Shown here: piece by piece, positions 16,846 to 26,358 of the stretch
Position numbering within the stretch: the stretch's first letter is position 1
How the letters are laid out: each line of letters opens with the position of its first letter
Program-made: the position numbers and the translations under genes
Source of the DNA: Methylobacterium segetis
Lineage (GTDB): Bacteria; Pseudomonadota; Alphaproteobacteria; Rhizobiales; Beijerinckiaceae
Direction: 5' to 3'
Assembly: GCF_004348265.1 (NCBI RefSeq)
Contig: NZ_SMNT01000033.1
Coordinates: 1 to 50,469, forward strand
DNA: 50,469 bases
Notes under the pieces: model-generated
Told to the model about the DNA's origin: nothing
Database searches by the model: none
Seen by the model: the letters and a program-made list of their open reading frames with translations, nothing else

Positions 16846-18021
16846 TCAGGGTTTCAAAACCACCTTGATGCAGCTGTCCTGCTTATCGCGGAACACCTTG
16901 TACATCTCGGGTCCCTCATCGAGGCCCACGGTGTGAGTGATGACAAACGATGGGTCGATCTGCCCCTCTTGGACGCGGCGTAGAAGGTCATCGGTCCAAC
17001 GGTTGACGTGCGTTTGGCCAGTCCGGATGGTCAGCCCCTTGTTCATCAACTGGCCCATCGGCATCTTGTCTACCAACCCGCCATACACACCTGGGATCGA
17101 AATCACCCCAGCCGGGCGGCAGACGTAGATCATCTCGCGAAGGACGTGCGGGCGGTCGCTTTCCGCTCCCAATATCTGCTTGGCGCGGTCGTAGACCGTA
17201 TCGGGCTGCGAGGGTGAGACATGGGCTTCCAACCCGATGGCGTCGATGCACTTCTCCGGGCCCTCGCCGCCCGTGAGCTCGTTCAGACGCTCAACAACGC
17301 TCTCGTCATCGAAATTGATCGTGATGGCGCCGCCGGCTTCCGCCATTTCCAGGCGCTCCGGCAAATGATCGATGGCGACCACCTGCTTGGCGCCGAGCAG
17401 GACGGCGCTGCGGATGGCCATCTGACCAACGGGACCGCAGCCCCAGATCGCGACCGTATCGGTCGGTTGGATGTCGCACTGGACAGCGGCCTGCCATCCG
17501 GTTGGTAAGATGTCACCGAGGAAGAGGACCTTCTCATCTGGGATGCCATCCGGCACCTTGATGTGCGTCGCATCGGCAAAGGGAACGCGAAGATATTCGG
17601 CCTGCCCGCCAGGATAGCCGCCGGTCAGATGCGTGTAGCCGAATAGGCCAGCCGTCGCGTGGCCGAACACCTTGTCGGCGAGGTGCTTCTTGCGGTTCGT
17701 GGTCTGGCACACCGAGAAATTGCCGCGTTTGCACTGGTCGCACTCGCCGCAAATGATGGTGAACGGAACCACCACCCGCTCGCCGACCTTGAGCTTGTGC
17801 TTGGCCTCAGGCCCGACCTCGACGACCTCCCCCATCATCTCGTGCCCCATGACGTCACCGGGCAGCATCGCCGGGATGAAGTTATGGAACAGGTGCAGGT
17901 CCGAGCCGCAGATCGCACAACTGGTTACCTTGATGATGGCGTCGCGTGGCTGCTCGATTTCGGGGTCAGTAACGGTATCGCACCGGATGTCTTCTTTGCC
18001 GTGCCAAACCAAGGCTCGCAT
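16846..18021 (-). CDS. Zinc-dependent alcohol dehydrogenase (MDR superfamily)
   Basis: A 391-residue medium-chain dehydrogenase like the glutathione-independent formaldehyde dehydrogenase group. The catalytic zinc site comprises the Cys of CAICGSDLH and the His-Glu of GHEMMGEV. The structural zinc lobe is C-G-E-C-x2-C-x7-C at residues about 93-107. The Rossmann motif WGCGPVGQMA (about 195) is followed by an acidic residue in VAIDHLPERLE, which suggests NAD preference. In a methylotroph it could act on formaldehyde or a short alcohol; the substrate is not fixed by sequence. First gene of a likely three-gene minus-strand unit. Confidence 0.93.
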   Translation of the reverse strand: MRALVWHGKEDIRCDTVTDPEIEQPRDAIIKVTSCAICGSDLHLFHNFIPAMLPGDVMGHEMMGEVVEVGPEAKHKLKVGERVVVPFTIICGECDQCKRGNFSVCQTTNRKKHLADKVFGHATAGLFGYTHLTGGYPGGQAEYLRVPFADATHIKVPDGIPDEKVLFLGDILPTGWQAAVQCDIQPTDTVAIWGCGPVGQMAIRSAVLLGAKQVVAIDHLPERLEMAEAGGAITINFDDESVVERLNELTGGEGPEKCIDAIGLEAHVSPSQPDTVYDRAKQILGAESDRPHVLREMIYVCRPAGVISIPGVYGGLVDKMPMGQLMNKGLTIRTGQTHVNRWTDDLLRRVQEGQIDPSFVITHTVGLDEGPEMYKVFRDKQDSCIKVVLKP

Positions 18022-18465
18022 CGCATTCTTCTCCCATCAGCTGATGTGCGAGAGTCAACTTCGAAGCTGTACGGCGCGAAAGGGCTGGAGCCCCCGCGGG
18101 GACGTTGGTCGGGGTTGCAATGGTGCGAACCGGCCGAGCGCCGCCTCGTTCCTAAGGACAACGCCTTAGGAAGCCTCCTATGTGAGCAGGTTTCTCCGGT
18201 CCGGAACGGGCTTGCTCGCCTGTGGGCGGGATCCGCGTGAGACCTGGGGGCCGGCCCTGATCGCCCTGTGAGACGCGCAGTAACACCTCTGCGTCCACAG
18301 GGGTGGCCGCCCGGCCGCCGATAGCCGGCATGGCATCCCGATCCAGCCTCGGTGAGATGCCGGACGGGCAAGCTGCTCAGGAAGTTGCCTTAGGAGCCGC
18401 CCGAATTGTCGCCCGCAGCACCACACTCATGTCCCGGAGAACTCGAAGCGTCCGCAGGGCTTCAC
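18022..18465. other. Intergenic region
   Basis: No gene recognised in 444 bases. It holds the promoter region of the leftward alcohol dehydrogenase and of the rightward hypothetical at 18466. A few frames are open here but read as Arg/Pro-rich shadows. Confidence 0.4.
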
Positions 18466-18771
18466 ATGGCCAAATCCCAGGCTCCCTTCACTCCCGATGA
18501 CCTTGGCGCCTGTGCTGCCACCGCAATGGCCGAGATCCGGATCGTCCTAAGCCGCCTGACGCCCGCCGAGCGCGCCGCCTTTTGGAATGCCGTGGATCTC
18601 CTCTACCGGGCACCTTCCGGATCTCCGATGAGCATGAAGGAATCTCGGCCGGTCCAGAACGGCGTTGCGCAGGGTCTCAAAGCCCTGCTTCCGCCACTTT
18701 GGAAACACGCTGGCGAGGCTGACGGTTGTACCAGCCTGCCGGAGCTGCAGGCCTGCGACGCCACGGGCTAG
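18466..18771 (+). CDS. Hypothetical protein
   Basis: A 101-residue soluble protein starting MAKSQAPFTPDDLGACAATAMAEIRIVLSRLTPAERAAF (shown in part). The N-terminal half is a helical, plausible coding sequence; the second half is weaker. The frame is open to 18406 but the ATG at 18466 begins the protein-like part. No family recognised; isolated. Confidence 0.4.
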   Translation: MAKSQAPFTPDDLGACAATAMAEIRIVLSRLTPAERAAFWNAVDLLYRAPSGSPMSMKESRPVQNGVAQGLKALLPPLWKHAGEADGCTSLPELQACDATG

Positions 18772-19226
18772 AACGACTTCCAAGCCCGTTGCAACCCACA
18801 GCCGCTACGACCAGACCTCGCTCGCGACCAGTGTGCATCCGGCGCCGCAAGCGCGTCCAACCGAGAGCGGGAAGAGGGTGCAAAGCGCGTGTCGCTGAAC
18901 GCCTCGGCGGAGAAGCGCGTGGCCCAGTTGGTGGTTGTCCCGCTTGAGACAGCTTCCCTGCAGGGTGATCCGCTGGTCCGGGCGGGCATTGAACCTTGTA
19001 AACGGCAGCGGTGGCGCGCCCATCGGGAGTGGGCCGCGTCCCGCCTTTCCAAGTCAGTCATCGCGGTCGGGCGAGGGGAGGCGGCTGCGCCGGCCTGCCC
19101 CTGCGATGGCCTACCGGGGAGAGGACATCGAAGCCCGCGCATCGGAGGGCTCCTAAGGGATGGGCCGGATATACTCGCCCGTCGGCAAAGGGTGAATAGG
19201 GCACCCTCATAGGAGGAGGCCCGATA
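18772..19226. other. Intergenic region upstream of the second Crp/Fnr gene
   Basis: No supported gene in 455 bases. A leftward frame at 18805-19023 contains RPDQRITLQGSC and ends in a Cys-rich part, faintly like the N-terminus of an integrase-type transposase, but it is too weak to call. AGGAGG at 19211-19216 serves the Crp/Fnr gene. Confidence 0.35.
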
Positions 19227-19976
19227 GTGACACTCGCCCCAATCGCCGCGATGGATCCCGCCATCTCGGGAGCCGCTCGCGTGCCACGGCACCTGGCTCC
19301 GGTACCGGAAGGGGGCGGCCCCGCCTGTACGCTGGCTCGGAAGCTCGATGGCTTTGCCCCACTCACGGTGCAGGATCGGGCGGCGCTCGTAGGCCTGACC
19401 GGCTACGTCCGATCGGTCGAGCGGCACGCCGTTCTCGTGGAGCAGGAATGCGTGGCCGAGCACGCGCTCATCGTCTTCGCCGGGTTCGCCAGCCGCTTCA
19501 AGCGCCGCTTGTCGGGCCGGCGCCAGATCTTGGCCTATCTCATCCCCGGTGATCTTTGTGACCGAGGCGCGCTCCACGGGTACCCGCTCGACCACGCCAT
19601 CGAGGCTCTGACCGACTGCCGGATCGCCAAGGTCCCGCGCCCGGCGTATGTCGACCTGCTCGGCCGGCATCCCCGCATCGCGCTGGCGCTGCAGCGCGCA
19701 AGGCTTGCCGAAGAGGCGACGGCCCGCGAGTGGATCGCCAATATGGGCATGCGCTCGGGTCCTGAGCGCACCGCGCATCTCCTGTGCGAATTGCTGGAGC
19801 GCCTGGGCTCGATTGGCCAAGTCTCGGACGGTCAGTTTGATCTGCCGTTGACGCAGGGGGATCTGGCCGACACGCTCGGCCTGTCGAGCGTGCACGTGAA
19901 CCGCGTGCTGCAAGTCCTGCGGCGCGACGGGCTGATCTCGCTGCGGGGAAGCTGCCTGCGAATACTCGAACCGTAG
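19227..19976 (+). CDS. Crp/Fnr family regulator, shortened by an in-frame amber codon
   Basis: A 249-residue regulator: effector barrel about residues 40-160 (RRQILAYLIPGDLCDRG), then winged HTH (LPLTQGDLADTLGLSSVHVNRVLQVLRRDGLISL). GTG start at 19227 with AGGAGG at 19211. The stop is TAG at 19974-19976, but the same frame continues as RLRQLAEFEAGYL to a TAA at 20016-20018. That tail is the usual closing motif of this subfamily and is intact in the paralogue at 11308 (LRDLAGFDPGYL). A Glu codon GAG mutated to TAG would explain it. The DNA-binding domain is complete, so the protein may still work. Confidence 0.88.
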   Translation: MTLAPIAAMDPAISGAARVPRHLAPVPEGGGPACTLARKLDGFAPLTVQDRAALVGLTGYVRSVERHAVLVEQECVAEHALIVFAGFASRFKRRLSGRRQILAYLIPGDLCDRGALHGYPLDHAIEALTDCRIAKVPRPAYVDLLGRHPRIALALQRARLAEEATAREWIANMGMRSGPERTAHLLCELLERLGSIGQVSDGQFDLPLTQGDLADTLGLSSVHVNRVLQVLRRDGLISLRGSCLRILEP

Positions 19977-20089
19977 CGGCTGCGTCAGCTCGCGGAGTTC
20001 GAGGCCGGCTACCTTTAAGCGTTCGCCGGCTGTCTCCGGGGCCATTACGGCCTGCTTCCGTCGCGGGCGCCAAGCTGCGACCTAGAGCC

Positions 20090-20374
20090 ATGACCGTTCA
20101 TCTTAGCGACGGCCAAGTCGTTATCGTAGCCGGTGGCGGCGAGGCTGTTGCGGCACTCATCGACCGTGAAGCGAGCGAAGGTCTGCCGGAAGGTTTTCTA
20201 CAGATCTGGAACCGTTCGTGGACGCGCGCCCTCGGACAGGCCGGGGATAAAACATGTGGCCGAATACCAAAGTTCGGCAACGATCCGAAAAATCCGTTGA
20301 TTGGTCGTGCTCCGTACTATGGGTTGCCATTCTGCCATATACAGCCAGAGATTTCTGCCCTGCTCACGGATTGA
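20090..20374 (+). CDS. Doubtful hypothetical protein
   Basis: A 94-codon frame. The first 42 residues (MTVHLSDGQVVIVAGGGEAV and on) read as credible protein; the rest has the look of non-coding sequence (Cys, Tyr, Pro scattered) and the DNA becomes AT-richer. It may be a truncated gene at the left edge of the low-GC segment. The remainder of 20019-20449 holds nothing recognised. Confidence 0.3.
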   Translation: MTVHLSDGQVVIVAGGGEAVAALIDREASEGLPEGFLQIWNRSWTRALGQAGDKTCGRIPKFGNDPKNPLIGRAPYYGLPFCHIQPEISALLTD

Positions 20375-20449
20375 TCTGCACCCGAAGTGTCTTGATGCGC
20401 TTTGAGGGAAAGTAACGGGAGCGCCCAGACAGATAAGCGGGAGGCGGTC

Positions 20450-21715
20450 ATGGCATTCAAGAGTTGGGCTATCCAACTACAGAACGCACAACCGAGCGAG
20501 ATTGCTTCATCCCCATATGAGATGGCAGTAGTGGATCGCGATTGGTGGGACGGGACGTCTATCCGGTCGTACTACGCCTCAGAAGTCAAACTTATGGAAA
20601 CACCCGCGAACGGCGTCGGCCATCGTGAAATACTCTCATATATGAGCGTCGGACAAGCATCAAACTACCGTGATTATTGGAATCCATCTTGGAATTCGGC
20701 GCCCCCGCCTTGGCTCGACAGTTATGATCCTAATTGGGCTGGAAGTTTTTCCGTGCATTATTGGGAACAAGGATGGAAAAACATCCTTTTCGGCAGTCCA
20801 GCTGCATATCTTGACCGTATCATAAAGGCAGGTTTCGACGGAGTTTTCCTCGACAACGTGAGTATATTCCATCAGTACGACAATTATGCGTTTGCAGACG
20901 GGTCAACCAAAACCTCTGCAGAGCGCATGATTGATCTTGTCGCTGAGATCTCTGCATATGCGAAGAAGATAAATCCTGCTTTCCACATTTATAGCAACGG
21001 CGGCGAGGATCTTGTCCCGAAAGCCCAATTTTTGAACGCTATTGATGGCATTAATAAGGAAAGCTTATATTATGGCGTGCCCGGGCTGGGCATTCATAAC
21101 GATCCGGCCATGGTAAGTTACAGCGAAGGTTTGCTCAAAACAGCAAAATCAGCAGGCAAAACCGTCTTAAATATCGAGTATCTTGGGCAGGAGTCCAGTA
21201 TCACTGATGTAATCGGCCAGGATGCAAAGAATAGCTTCTTACCATATTTTACTCCGCAGCAAAGCCTCGACACGTTGGATTTCACCGGCACTGCTGCTGC
21301 CAACACGCTGAGGGGCACAGCAGGCGCTAATCATCTGTTTGGCTTGGCGGGGAACGACAAACTCTCGGGCGGCGGCGGAAACGATTGGCTGTTTGGGGAA
21401 ACGGGGAACGATTGGATGGATGGAGGTCCAGGCAACGATCACCTCAATGGTGGGCCAGGCGCCGATATATTTCATTTTGGACCTGCTCCAGTGGGCAAAG
21501 ACATCATTGAAGATTTCAACCCGCGTCAGAATGGTGAGTACATCGAGCTGGCAAAATCCCTCGCATCATGGACAAAAAGCTATACTGCGCTCAAGTCTCA
21601 TATTAGCGAGAACGCTGCACACGATGCCATTATCGACCTTGGCGGAGGCAACACGGTCACTTTGCTCGGCGTGCACAAGGCTGATCTCAACTCGGGTGAT
21701 TTCCTTTTCGTTTGA
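20450..21715 (+). CDS. GH114-like glycosidase with C-terminal RTX repeats
   Basis: A 421-residue protein. Residues about 1-275 match the GH114/endo-alpha-1,4-polygalactosaminidase-like TIM barrel: AVVDRDWW, ILSYMSVGQASNYRDYW, then GFDGVFLDN with the catalytic-type Asp, and HIYSNGGEDL. Residues about 289-350 are calcium-binding RTX nonapeptides (GLAGNDKLSGGGGNDWLFG and so on, about five units). The end with a short hydrophobic DFLFV is typical of type I secretion signals. There is no N-terminal signal peptide. It probably acts outside the cell on a galactosamine-containing polymer. GGGAGGCGG precedes the ATG. Its GC is clearly lower than that of its neighbours, which suggests transfer. No secretion genes nearby. 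Confidence 0.85.
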   Translation: MAFKSWAIQLQNAQPSEIASSPYEMAVVDRDWWDGTSIRSYYASEVKLMETPANGVGHREILSYMSVGQASNYRDYWNPSWNSAPPPWLDSYDPNWAGSFSVHYWEQGWKNILFGSPAAYLDRIIKAGFDGVFLDNVSIFHQYDNYAFADGSTKTSAERMIDLVAEISAYAKKINPAFHIYSNGGEDLVPKAQFLNAIDGINKESLYYGVPGLGIHNDPAMVSYSEGLLKTAKSAGKTVLNIEYLGQESSITDVIGQDAKNSFLPYFTPQQSLDTLDFTGTAAANTLRGTAGANHLFGLAGNDKLSGGGGNDWLFGETGNDWMDGGPGNDHLNGGPGADIFHFGPAPVGKDIIEDFNPRQNGEYIELAKSLASWTKSYTALKSHISENAAHDAIIDLGGGNTVTLLGVHKADLNSGDFLFV

Positions 21716-21862
21716 GTGGACGCGCAAGAGGTATGCGATGTTGAGCCCGCCCCTGCCGGGATCGCAACCGGCATCAGACGGGTTTTCGAGCAGGTCCCGC
21801 GCCGCTTGAGACGGGTTTGCGGGCGGGGCGTTGACGGCTGTAGGAGCTTGCGCCTGCCTTCG

Positions 21863-22659
21863 CCGCTGTCTGTGAACCTGCGCGAGCGTGTCTTTGCTGC
21901 GGTGGCAGCAACTGGCCTCCTGCCATCGCGCCGCAGCCCGCTTCGGGGTCAGCGTGTCGAGCGCAAGCCCCTGGGCGGAGCGCTCCGCCACGAGGGCCAA
22001 CGCGTCACCAAGCCGATGGGCTGCGATCACAGCTTGCAGCGGATCAAGCCGCATGCCGGCCTGATCCTGGCGATCTCCCAGCAGGAGCCGCGTCTCTTCC
22101 TGCCCGAGCTCGACCCGGACCGGCTGGTGTTCCTTGACGAGACGGCCGCAGACACCAACCTGGCGCGCCGCCACGGCTGGGCTCCGTGCGGCGAGCGCTG
22201 CTGGCTCGCAGCGCCGCATGGCCACGACAAAACCACCTCCGTCACAGCCGTTCTGCGCACCAGCGGGCTGTGTGCCACCGCGCTTCTTGACGGCCCTACC
22301 AACGGCAGGCGCTTCCGCAGCTTCGTCACCGAGACCCTGATCCCGGTGCTGCAGCCTGGCGACCTCGTCGTCATGGACGACCTGCCGGCCCACAAGATCG
22401 CGGGCGTACAGGACGCGATCGAGGCCGCGGGAGCCAGGCTCATGGACCTGCCGTCCGACAGCCCTGATCTCCACCCGATCAGGCGCACCCCCAGCCGACC
22501 TGTCGGTTGGGGACCCCTCAGCGGGTCTTCGCAAAACTTAAGGCGCTGCTGCGCAGCGCGGCAACTCGCATCATCCCGGATCTCTGGGCGGCGATCCGAC
22601 GGGCTTTCACCTGCGTCACCCCGCAGGAGTGCCGCAACGACCGCGGCGCAGCCGGATAA
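21863..22659 (+). mobile_element. IS630-family transposase relic
   Basis: Decayed transposase. Pieces in order: SVNLRERVFAAVAATG in one frame; SCHRAAARFGVSVSSAS in the next, so a frameshift near 21910; IKPHAGLILAISQQEP, joined directly to LDPDRLVFLDETAADTNLARRHG, so about 60 residues between HTH and catalytic domain are deleted; then VVMDDLPAHK and LPSDSPDLHPI; then an extra stretch of about 40 bases (22481-22521) where the last catalytic Glu should be; then RVFAKLKALLRSAATRI to the stop TAA at 22657. The first Asp (LDET) and second Asp (MDD) remain, the third acid is lost. Possible imperfect ends are AGCAGGTCCCG near 21790 and, inverted, AGCTGTTCCCG near 22690; this is tentative. Confidence 0.85.
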
Positions 22660-22698
22660 GAAGACGATTCGGCCGTCGCGATGTGATCGGGAACAGCT

Positions 22699-24654
22699 TT
22701 AGTCGCCGTCCTGGAGGGCGGGCCGCACCCCAGCTTCGGTCGCGATGAGAACGGCCTCGGGCAAGGTGTGGGCTCCGAGCGCTTCCATCACCCGGGCGCG
22801 GTAGATCTCCACCGTGCGCGGACTCAGGCCCAGCGTGCGGGCGATGCTCTTGTTGGTGCCGCCCCCGAGCAACCCCTCCAGCACCGAACGCTCGCGTGCC
22901 GACAGAGCGGCGATCCGATCACGGGACTCATCGCGCGCGTGTGTCCGCTCCGCTGCGTCGCGGATTTCGGCCAGCGCTGTCTTGACCGCGAACAGCAGCA
23001 CCTCCGGTGTCCAGGGGGCTTCGAGGAAATCGACCGCTCCCGCCTTCATGGCGCGTACCCCGAAGCCGAGGTCGCCCGCGCTCGCACCGACCGCCACCAC
23101 GGGCAGGTGTGAGCGCGAGGGTTTCAGCTCACTCGCGACTCCCAAGCTGCCGCCCTCCTCCAGGTCGAGCACGACGCAGCCGGGCATCAGCGAGTTCGCC
23201 ATCTTGAGGAAGGCCTGACCGCTCACAAACGTCTGAACCTCGTACCCGGCGGCCTGCAGGGCAGCAACGAGGCCGCGCCGGGCGTCATCTCCGACCGCGA
23301 CCACGTAGGCGCGCAGGCCGGTGTCGATGGTGACGTCCTGCGCAATCCCACCCACCAGTCGAGCGTGCCCGTCGACCGCTGGGATCGGGAAGAAGGTGTC
23401 CCGGATGCGGCGCACGGCGCGGTCCGAGCCACGCAGGATGCGGTACTTCAGGACCAGCGTCTCGCCACGACCGACCCGCTCCAGCGCTCGCGCCGCGCCG
23501 TCTTGGTCCTCCGGGTGGACGCTTGCGAGCCAACTCGCGACATCCGGCATATCCTCGGTGGGCATGCCCCAAACCTGCGCGAAGGCCGGGCTGAGATAAT
23601 CGAGCTGCCCGCTCTCCAAGTTGGCGAGCCAGAGCACGTTCGCCGAATGCGCGGCGAACCGCCGGAAGCGCTCTTCGCTCTCGCGCAGGGCCACCTCGGC
23701 GCGCTTCTCCCGATCGACGTCCTGCACCACCATGATGGCCTGCCGAATACTGCCACTCTGCTCCCGCACCGGAATGGCGCTGACTCGCATCCAGCGCTCG
23801 TTGCCGTCCTCGGTCCGGTGCAGGAAGCTGACGTCCTGCACGATCTCGCCCCGCGTCGCCCGCGCGAAGGGGTACTCGTATGGGCTGAGGATCCGGCCCT
23901 CGGTGTCGAAGCCGGTCCACTGAGGCTGCACGTCCGGATCGATGGAGGGAGCCCTGCCGCCTGGAAGAAACTGCCGGCAAAGCGGATTGGTGAGCAGTGC
24001 TCTTCCATCGGCCCCGAACAGGCCGGCTGCGAAAGGGAGATGCTCGATCAGTGCGCCAAAGCGCGCGTGCTGCGCCTCGATCTCGCGCAAGGCGGATCGG
24101 AGCCGCTCCTCGGTGCGGACCCGCGCGGTGGTTTCGTACACATGGCAGAGCACGCCTTGCACGCTGCCGCCTTCATCCCGGACCGGCGAGTAGGCGAAGG
24201 TCCAGAGGGTCTCCTCCTGAGACCCATGGCGATCCACCGTAACGGTATAATCCTCCAAGTAACTCGCCTCTCCCCGGAGCGCGCGCTCCGCCACCGGCCC
24301 GATCTGGTCCCAGGCCTCGCCCCAGACCTCGCGAAAGGGACGCCCGAGCGCCTCTGGCTTGATGCCGAGGATGGGCCGGTACGCGTCGTTGTAGAAGCTG
24401 ATGAGGTCAGGTCCCCAGGCGAGGTAAGTCGGAAACGCCGAGTTGAGCATGCTGCCCAATGTGTGCCGCAACGCGTGTGACCACGCCTCGATGGGGCCGA
24501 GCGGCGTGGGTCTCCAGTCCTGCTCTCGAATGCGGATGGACATATGACCACCACCCGTGAGGAAATTCCCGGATTCCACGGTCTCCTCCGTCCGGGCTCG
24601 TGTCGAAGTGGCGGCCAGCGGGTCTGAGAGACGGCTTGAAGGCTCTGCACTCAT
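22699..24654 (-). CDS. PAS-receiver-LuxR fusion regulator without a kinase domain
   Basis: A 651-residue protein. It starts with the [18 protein letters not shown] motif common before a PAS domain, then PAS 1 (about 50-160), PAS 2 (about 175-300), PAS 3 (about 310-430, with [20 protein letters not shown]). A receiver-like domain (about 440-560) carries the acceptor Asp497 in VVLDLEEGG but has GDD for the usual DDD pocket and EAPW where a Lys-Pro is expected. A LuxR-type HTH follows (about 580-625, [28 protein letters not shown]). There is no histidine-kinase domain. The ATG at 24654 is preferred because a relic PAS reading frame occupies the sequence upstream. Confidence 0.85.
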   Translation of the reverse strand: MSAEPSSRLSDPLAATSTRARTEETVESGNFLTGGGHMSIRIREQDWRPTPLGPIEAWSHALRHTLGSMLNSAFPTYLAWGPDLISFYNDAYRPILGIKPEALGRPFREVWGEAWDQIGPVAERALRGEASYLEDYTVTVDRHGSQEETLWTFAYSPVRDEGGSVQGVLCHVYETTARVRTEERLRSALREIEAQHARFGALIEHLPFAAGLFGADGRALLTNPLCRQFLPGGRAPSIDPDVQPQWTGFDTEGRILSPYEYPFARATRGEIVQDVSFLHRTEDGNERWMRVSAIPVREQSGSIRQAIMVVQDVDREKRAEVALRESEERFRRFAAHSANVLWLANLESGQLDYLSPAFAQVWGMPTEDMPDVASWLASVHPEDQDGAARALERVGRGETLVLKYRILRGSDRAVRRIRDTFFPIPAVDGHARLVGGIAQDVTIDTGLRAYVVAVGDDARRGLVAALQAAGYEVQTFVSGQAFLKMANSLMPGCVVLDLEEGGSLGVASELKPSRSHLPVVAVGASAGDLGFGVRAMKAGAVDFLEAPWTPEVLLFAVKTALAEIRDAAERTHARDESRDRIAALSARERSVLEGLLGGGTNKSIARTLGLSPRTVEIYRARVMEALGAHTLPEAVLIATEAGVRPALQDGD

Positions 24655-24659
24655 CGGAG

Positions 24660-24920
24660 AGTTCGAAGCCGCGCCCGCAGACTCTCGTCCTGGGCGCACC
24701 GCTGAAATGCCGGAACCGGAACTTGTCGTCCCAACGGCCGTCCCGCCACCAGTCTCGGCAGCGCCGCGTCGCGGATGGCGGCTCGGTCAGCCGGGTGCAG
24801 GAAGGCCGAGATCGGGGTGGCCGGGATGCCGTCGTCAGGTTGGAGTCCGACCGTCTTGCGCCCGGCCGCGTTCAGGAAGTCCGATCTGCGATGTGTGTCG
24901 GCGATGCCGATGAATCCCTG
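24660..24920 (-). pseudogene. Relic of a PAS-domain protein
   Basis: Two frames together give a PAS domain: GFIGIADTHRRSDFLNAAG and [19 protein letters not shown] in one frame, then [19 protein letters not shown] in the next, with a shift near 24750. The combined order (GFIGIAD, FLNAAGR, ALP, DGRW, FRFRHF) is that of an ordinary methylobacterial PAS module. No start or end is intact. It abuts the three-PAS regulator and may be a lost extra PAS or a separate gene. Confidence 0.65.
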
Positions 24921-25614
24921 CTGATGGGCAGACGACGGCCGCGAACAGAGGATCGAGCGGTCGCGCCATCGCAGCCCCTGTGCCGCTCCGCAGGCTCGCT
25001 GGTCCCAGCGCGCGCTGGGCAGCGTGTCATCAGGCTCGGGCGATATGTCCTGGCGCACCCTCGGCTCGGCCTTCTTCAGTGGCGGCACTCTGCCAAGCTG
25101 GAGAGGCGCAGGAGGTTCGAGGCTTGGACCGGTGGCCACCATTGTTGGCCAGCCCGGTAAATTCGATCCGCAGGGAGCGCAACCAACTATGTTAGTTGAT
25201 TGCGTTCAAATTAAACGGGGTCGATCGAAAGTAGATCGCTCCGCTCTCTCATAGGGTACGAAGCAAACAAATCGCGAATTGACCTCTGAAGCTCTTTCTT
25301 CAAATCGGAGATGTGGCATTCATTTCTCACGCAGCTTCGGACGTCCCGTCACGAACAAAGCGTGGAAGCGAGGCAACACGGTTCTTCTGCGGATTGCAAC
25401 CGAGCTTGCGACAGGTCCCCAAATCCGCCGAAGCGGCGGGCTCGCCTCGAAGGCAACAGCTCACGATGGCCCGCGCGGGTGGCGAAGGCGCCCAAAGCTC
25501 TGTCGTGAGCGTATGCGGCCGGGCGGACTGACGAACGGCGCAACTGGGCTCCCGTAGAACCCATCCGTGCGCACCGGGGTTGATTTGCGACCTCCCCAGC
25601 TTCGGAGCCTCACA
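24921..25614. other. Intergenic region
   Basis: Nearly 700 bases without a supported gene. Open frames here are shadow-like. An AT-rich part at about 25180-25320 probably holds promoters for the rightward DJ-1/PfpI gene. Confidence 0.4.
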
Positions 25615-26358
25615 ATGCCCAGTCATAAGGTTCTGATTGTTGCGACCTCTCATGCCGAGTTGGGCTCCAGCGGTCACCGGACGGGTGTTTGGCTGGAGGA
25701 ACTTGCCACACCCTACTACGCGCTCCTTGACGGAGGCGCCGACATAACGCTGGTCTCCATAAGGGGTGGAGAGATTCCGTTTGATCCGCGCAGCCTGCCG
25801 GCGGAGGCGGGCGGTGGGCCCGGTGAGGAACCGGCCGAGCGGCAGGAAACACCAGCCTCGGTAGGCCGCTTCCTCGCTGACGCGCAGGCGCTGCAAGTCT
25901 CCCGAAACTCGCCTGCCCTTGGCAGCGTGAACCCGGCCGCCTTCGATGCTGTGTTCCTGCCCGGCGGCCACGGGCCGATGTGGGATGCGGCCACCGACGA
26001 CACGCTCGCGCAGGTCATCGGATCGATGTTCGAGGGCGGCAAAGTGGTCGCAGCCGTCTGTCACGGGCCAGCGGGCCTCGTTCGCGCTCAGCGTGCGGAT
26101 GGGCGCTCGATCGTGGAGGGCCGCCAAGTGAGTGCCTTCACCAACACGGAAGAGGATGCGGTCGGGCTGACAAACGTCGTGCCCTTCCTTCTGGAGGATC
26201 GGCTGAAGGAACTCGGAGCCCGCTTCGAGCGCGGTCCCGACTGGCAGTCCTTTTCGGTTCAGGACGGCAACCTCATCACAGGTCAGAACCCGCAATCGTC
26301 TGAACAAGTGTCCCGGCATGTGCTGAATGCGTTGGGGCGCAAGCTCCCTGTGGCTTGA
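25615..26358 (+). CDS. DJ-1/PfpI family protein (type 1 glutamine amidotransferase-like)
   Basis: A 247-residue protein of the Hsp31-like branch. The nucleophile elbow is AVCHGPAGL (Cys). The upstream Glu of TGVWLEEL and the block FDAVFLPGGHGPMWD are typical. The ending LITGQNPQSSEQVSRHVL is the family signature. Members are chaperones, glyoxalases or deglycases in the cytoplasm that act on damaged or methylglyoxal-modified molecules. The ATG at 25615 is chosen by homology. Single gene. Which activity it has is not visible. Confidence 0.9.
   Translation: MPSHKVLIVATSHAELGSSGHRTGVWLEELATPYYALLDGGADITLVSIRGGEIPFDPRSLPAEAGGGPGEEPAERQETPASVGRFLADAQALQVSRNSPALGSVNPAAFDAVFLPGGHGPMWDAATDDTLAQVIGSMFEGGKVVAAVCHGPAGLVRAQRADGRSIVEGRQVSAFTNTEEDAVGLTNVVPFLLEDRLKELGARFERGPDWQSFSVQDGNLITGQNPQSSEQVSRHVLNALGRKLPVA

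Noticed and set aside
18805..19023. Leftward frame faintly like the N-terminus of an integrase-type transposase
   Set aside because: Only a short weak resemblance (RPDQRITLQG); no other part of such a gene is present.
18768..20045. Long leftward open frame over the second Crp/Fnr gene
   Set aside because: No recognisable protein; forward gene is better supported by HTH and ribosome site.
21566..22534. Leftward open frame across the end of the glycosidase and the IS630 relic
   Set aside because: Shadow of two unrelated forward sequences.
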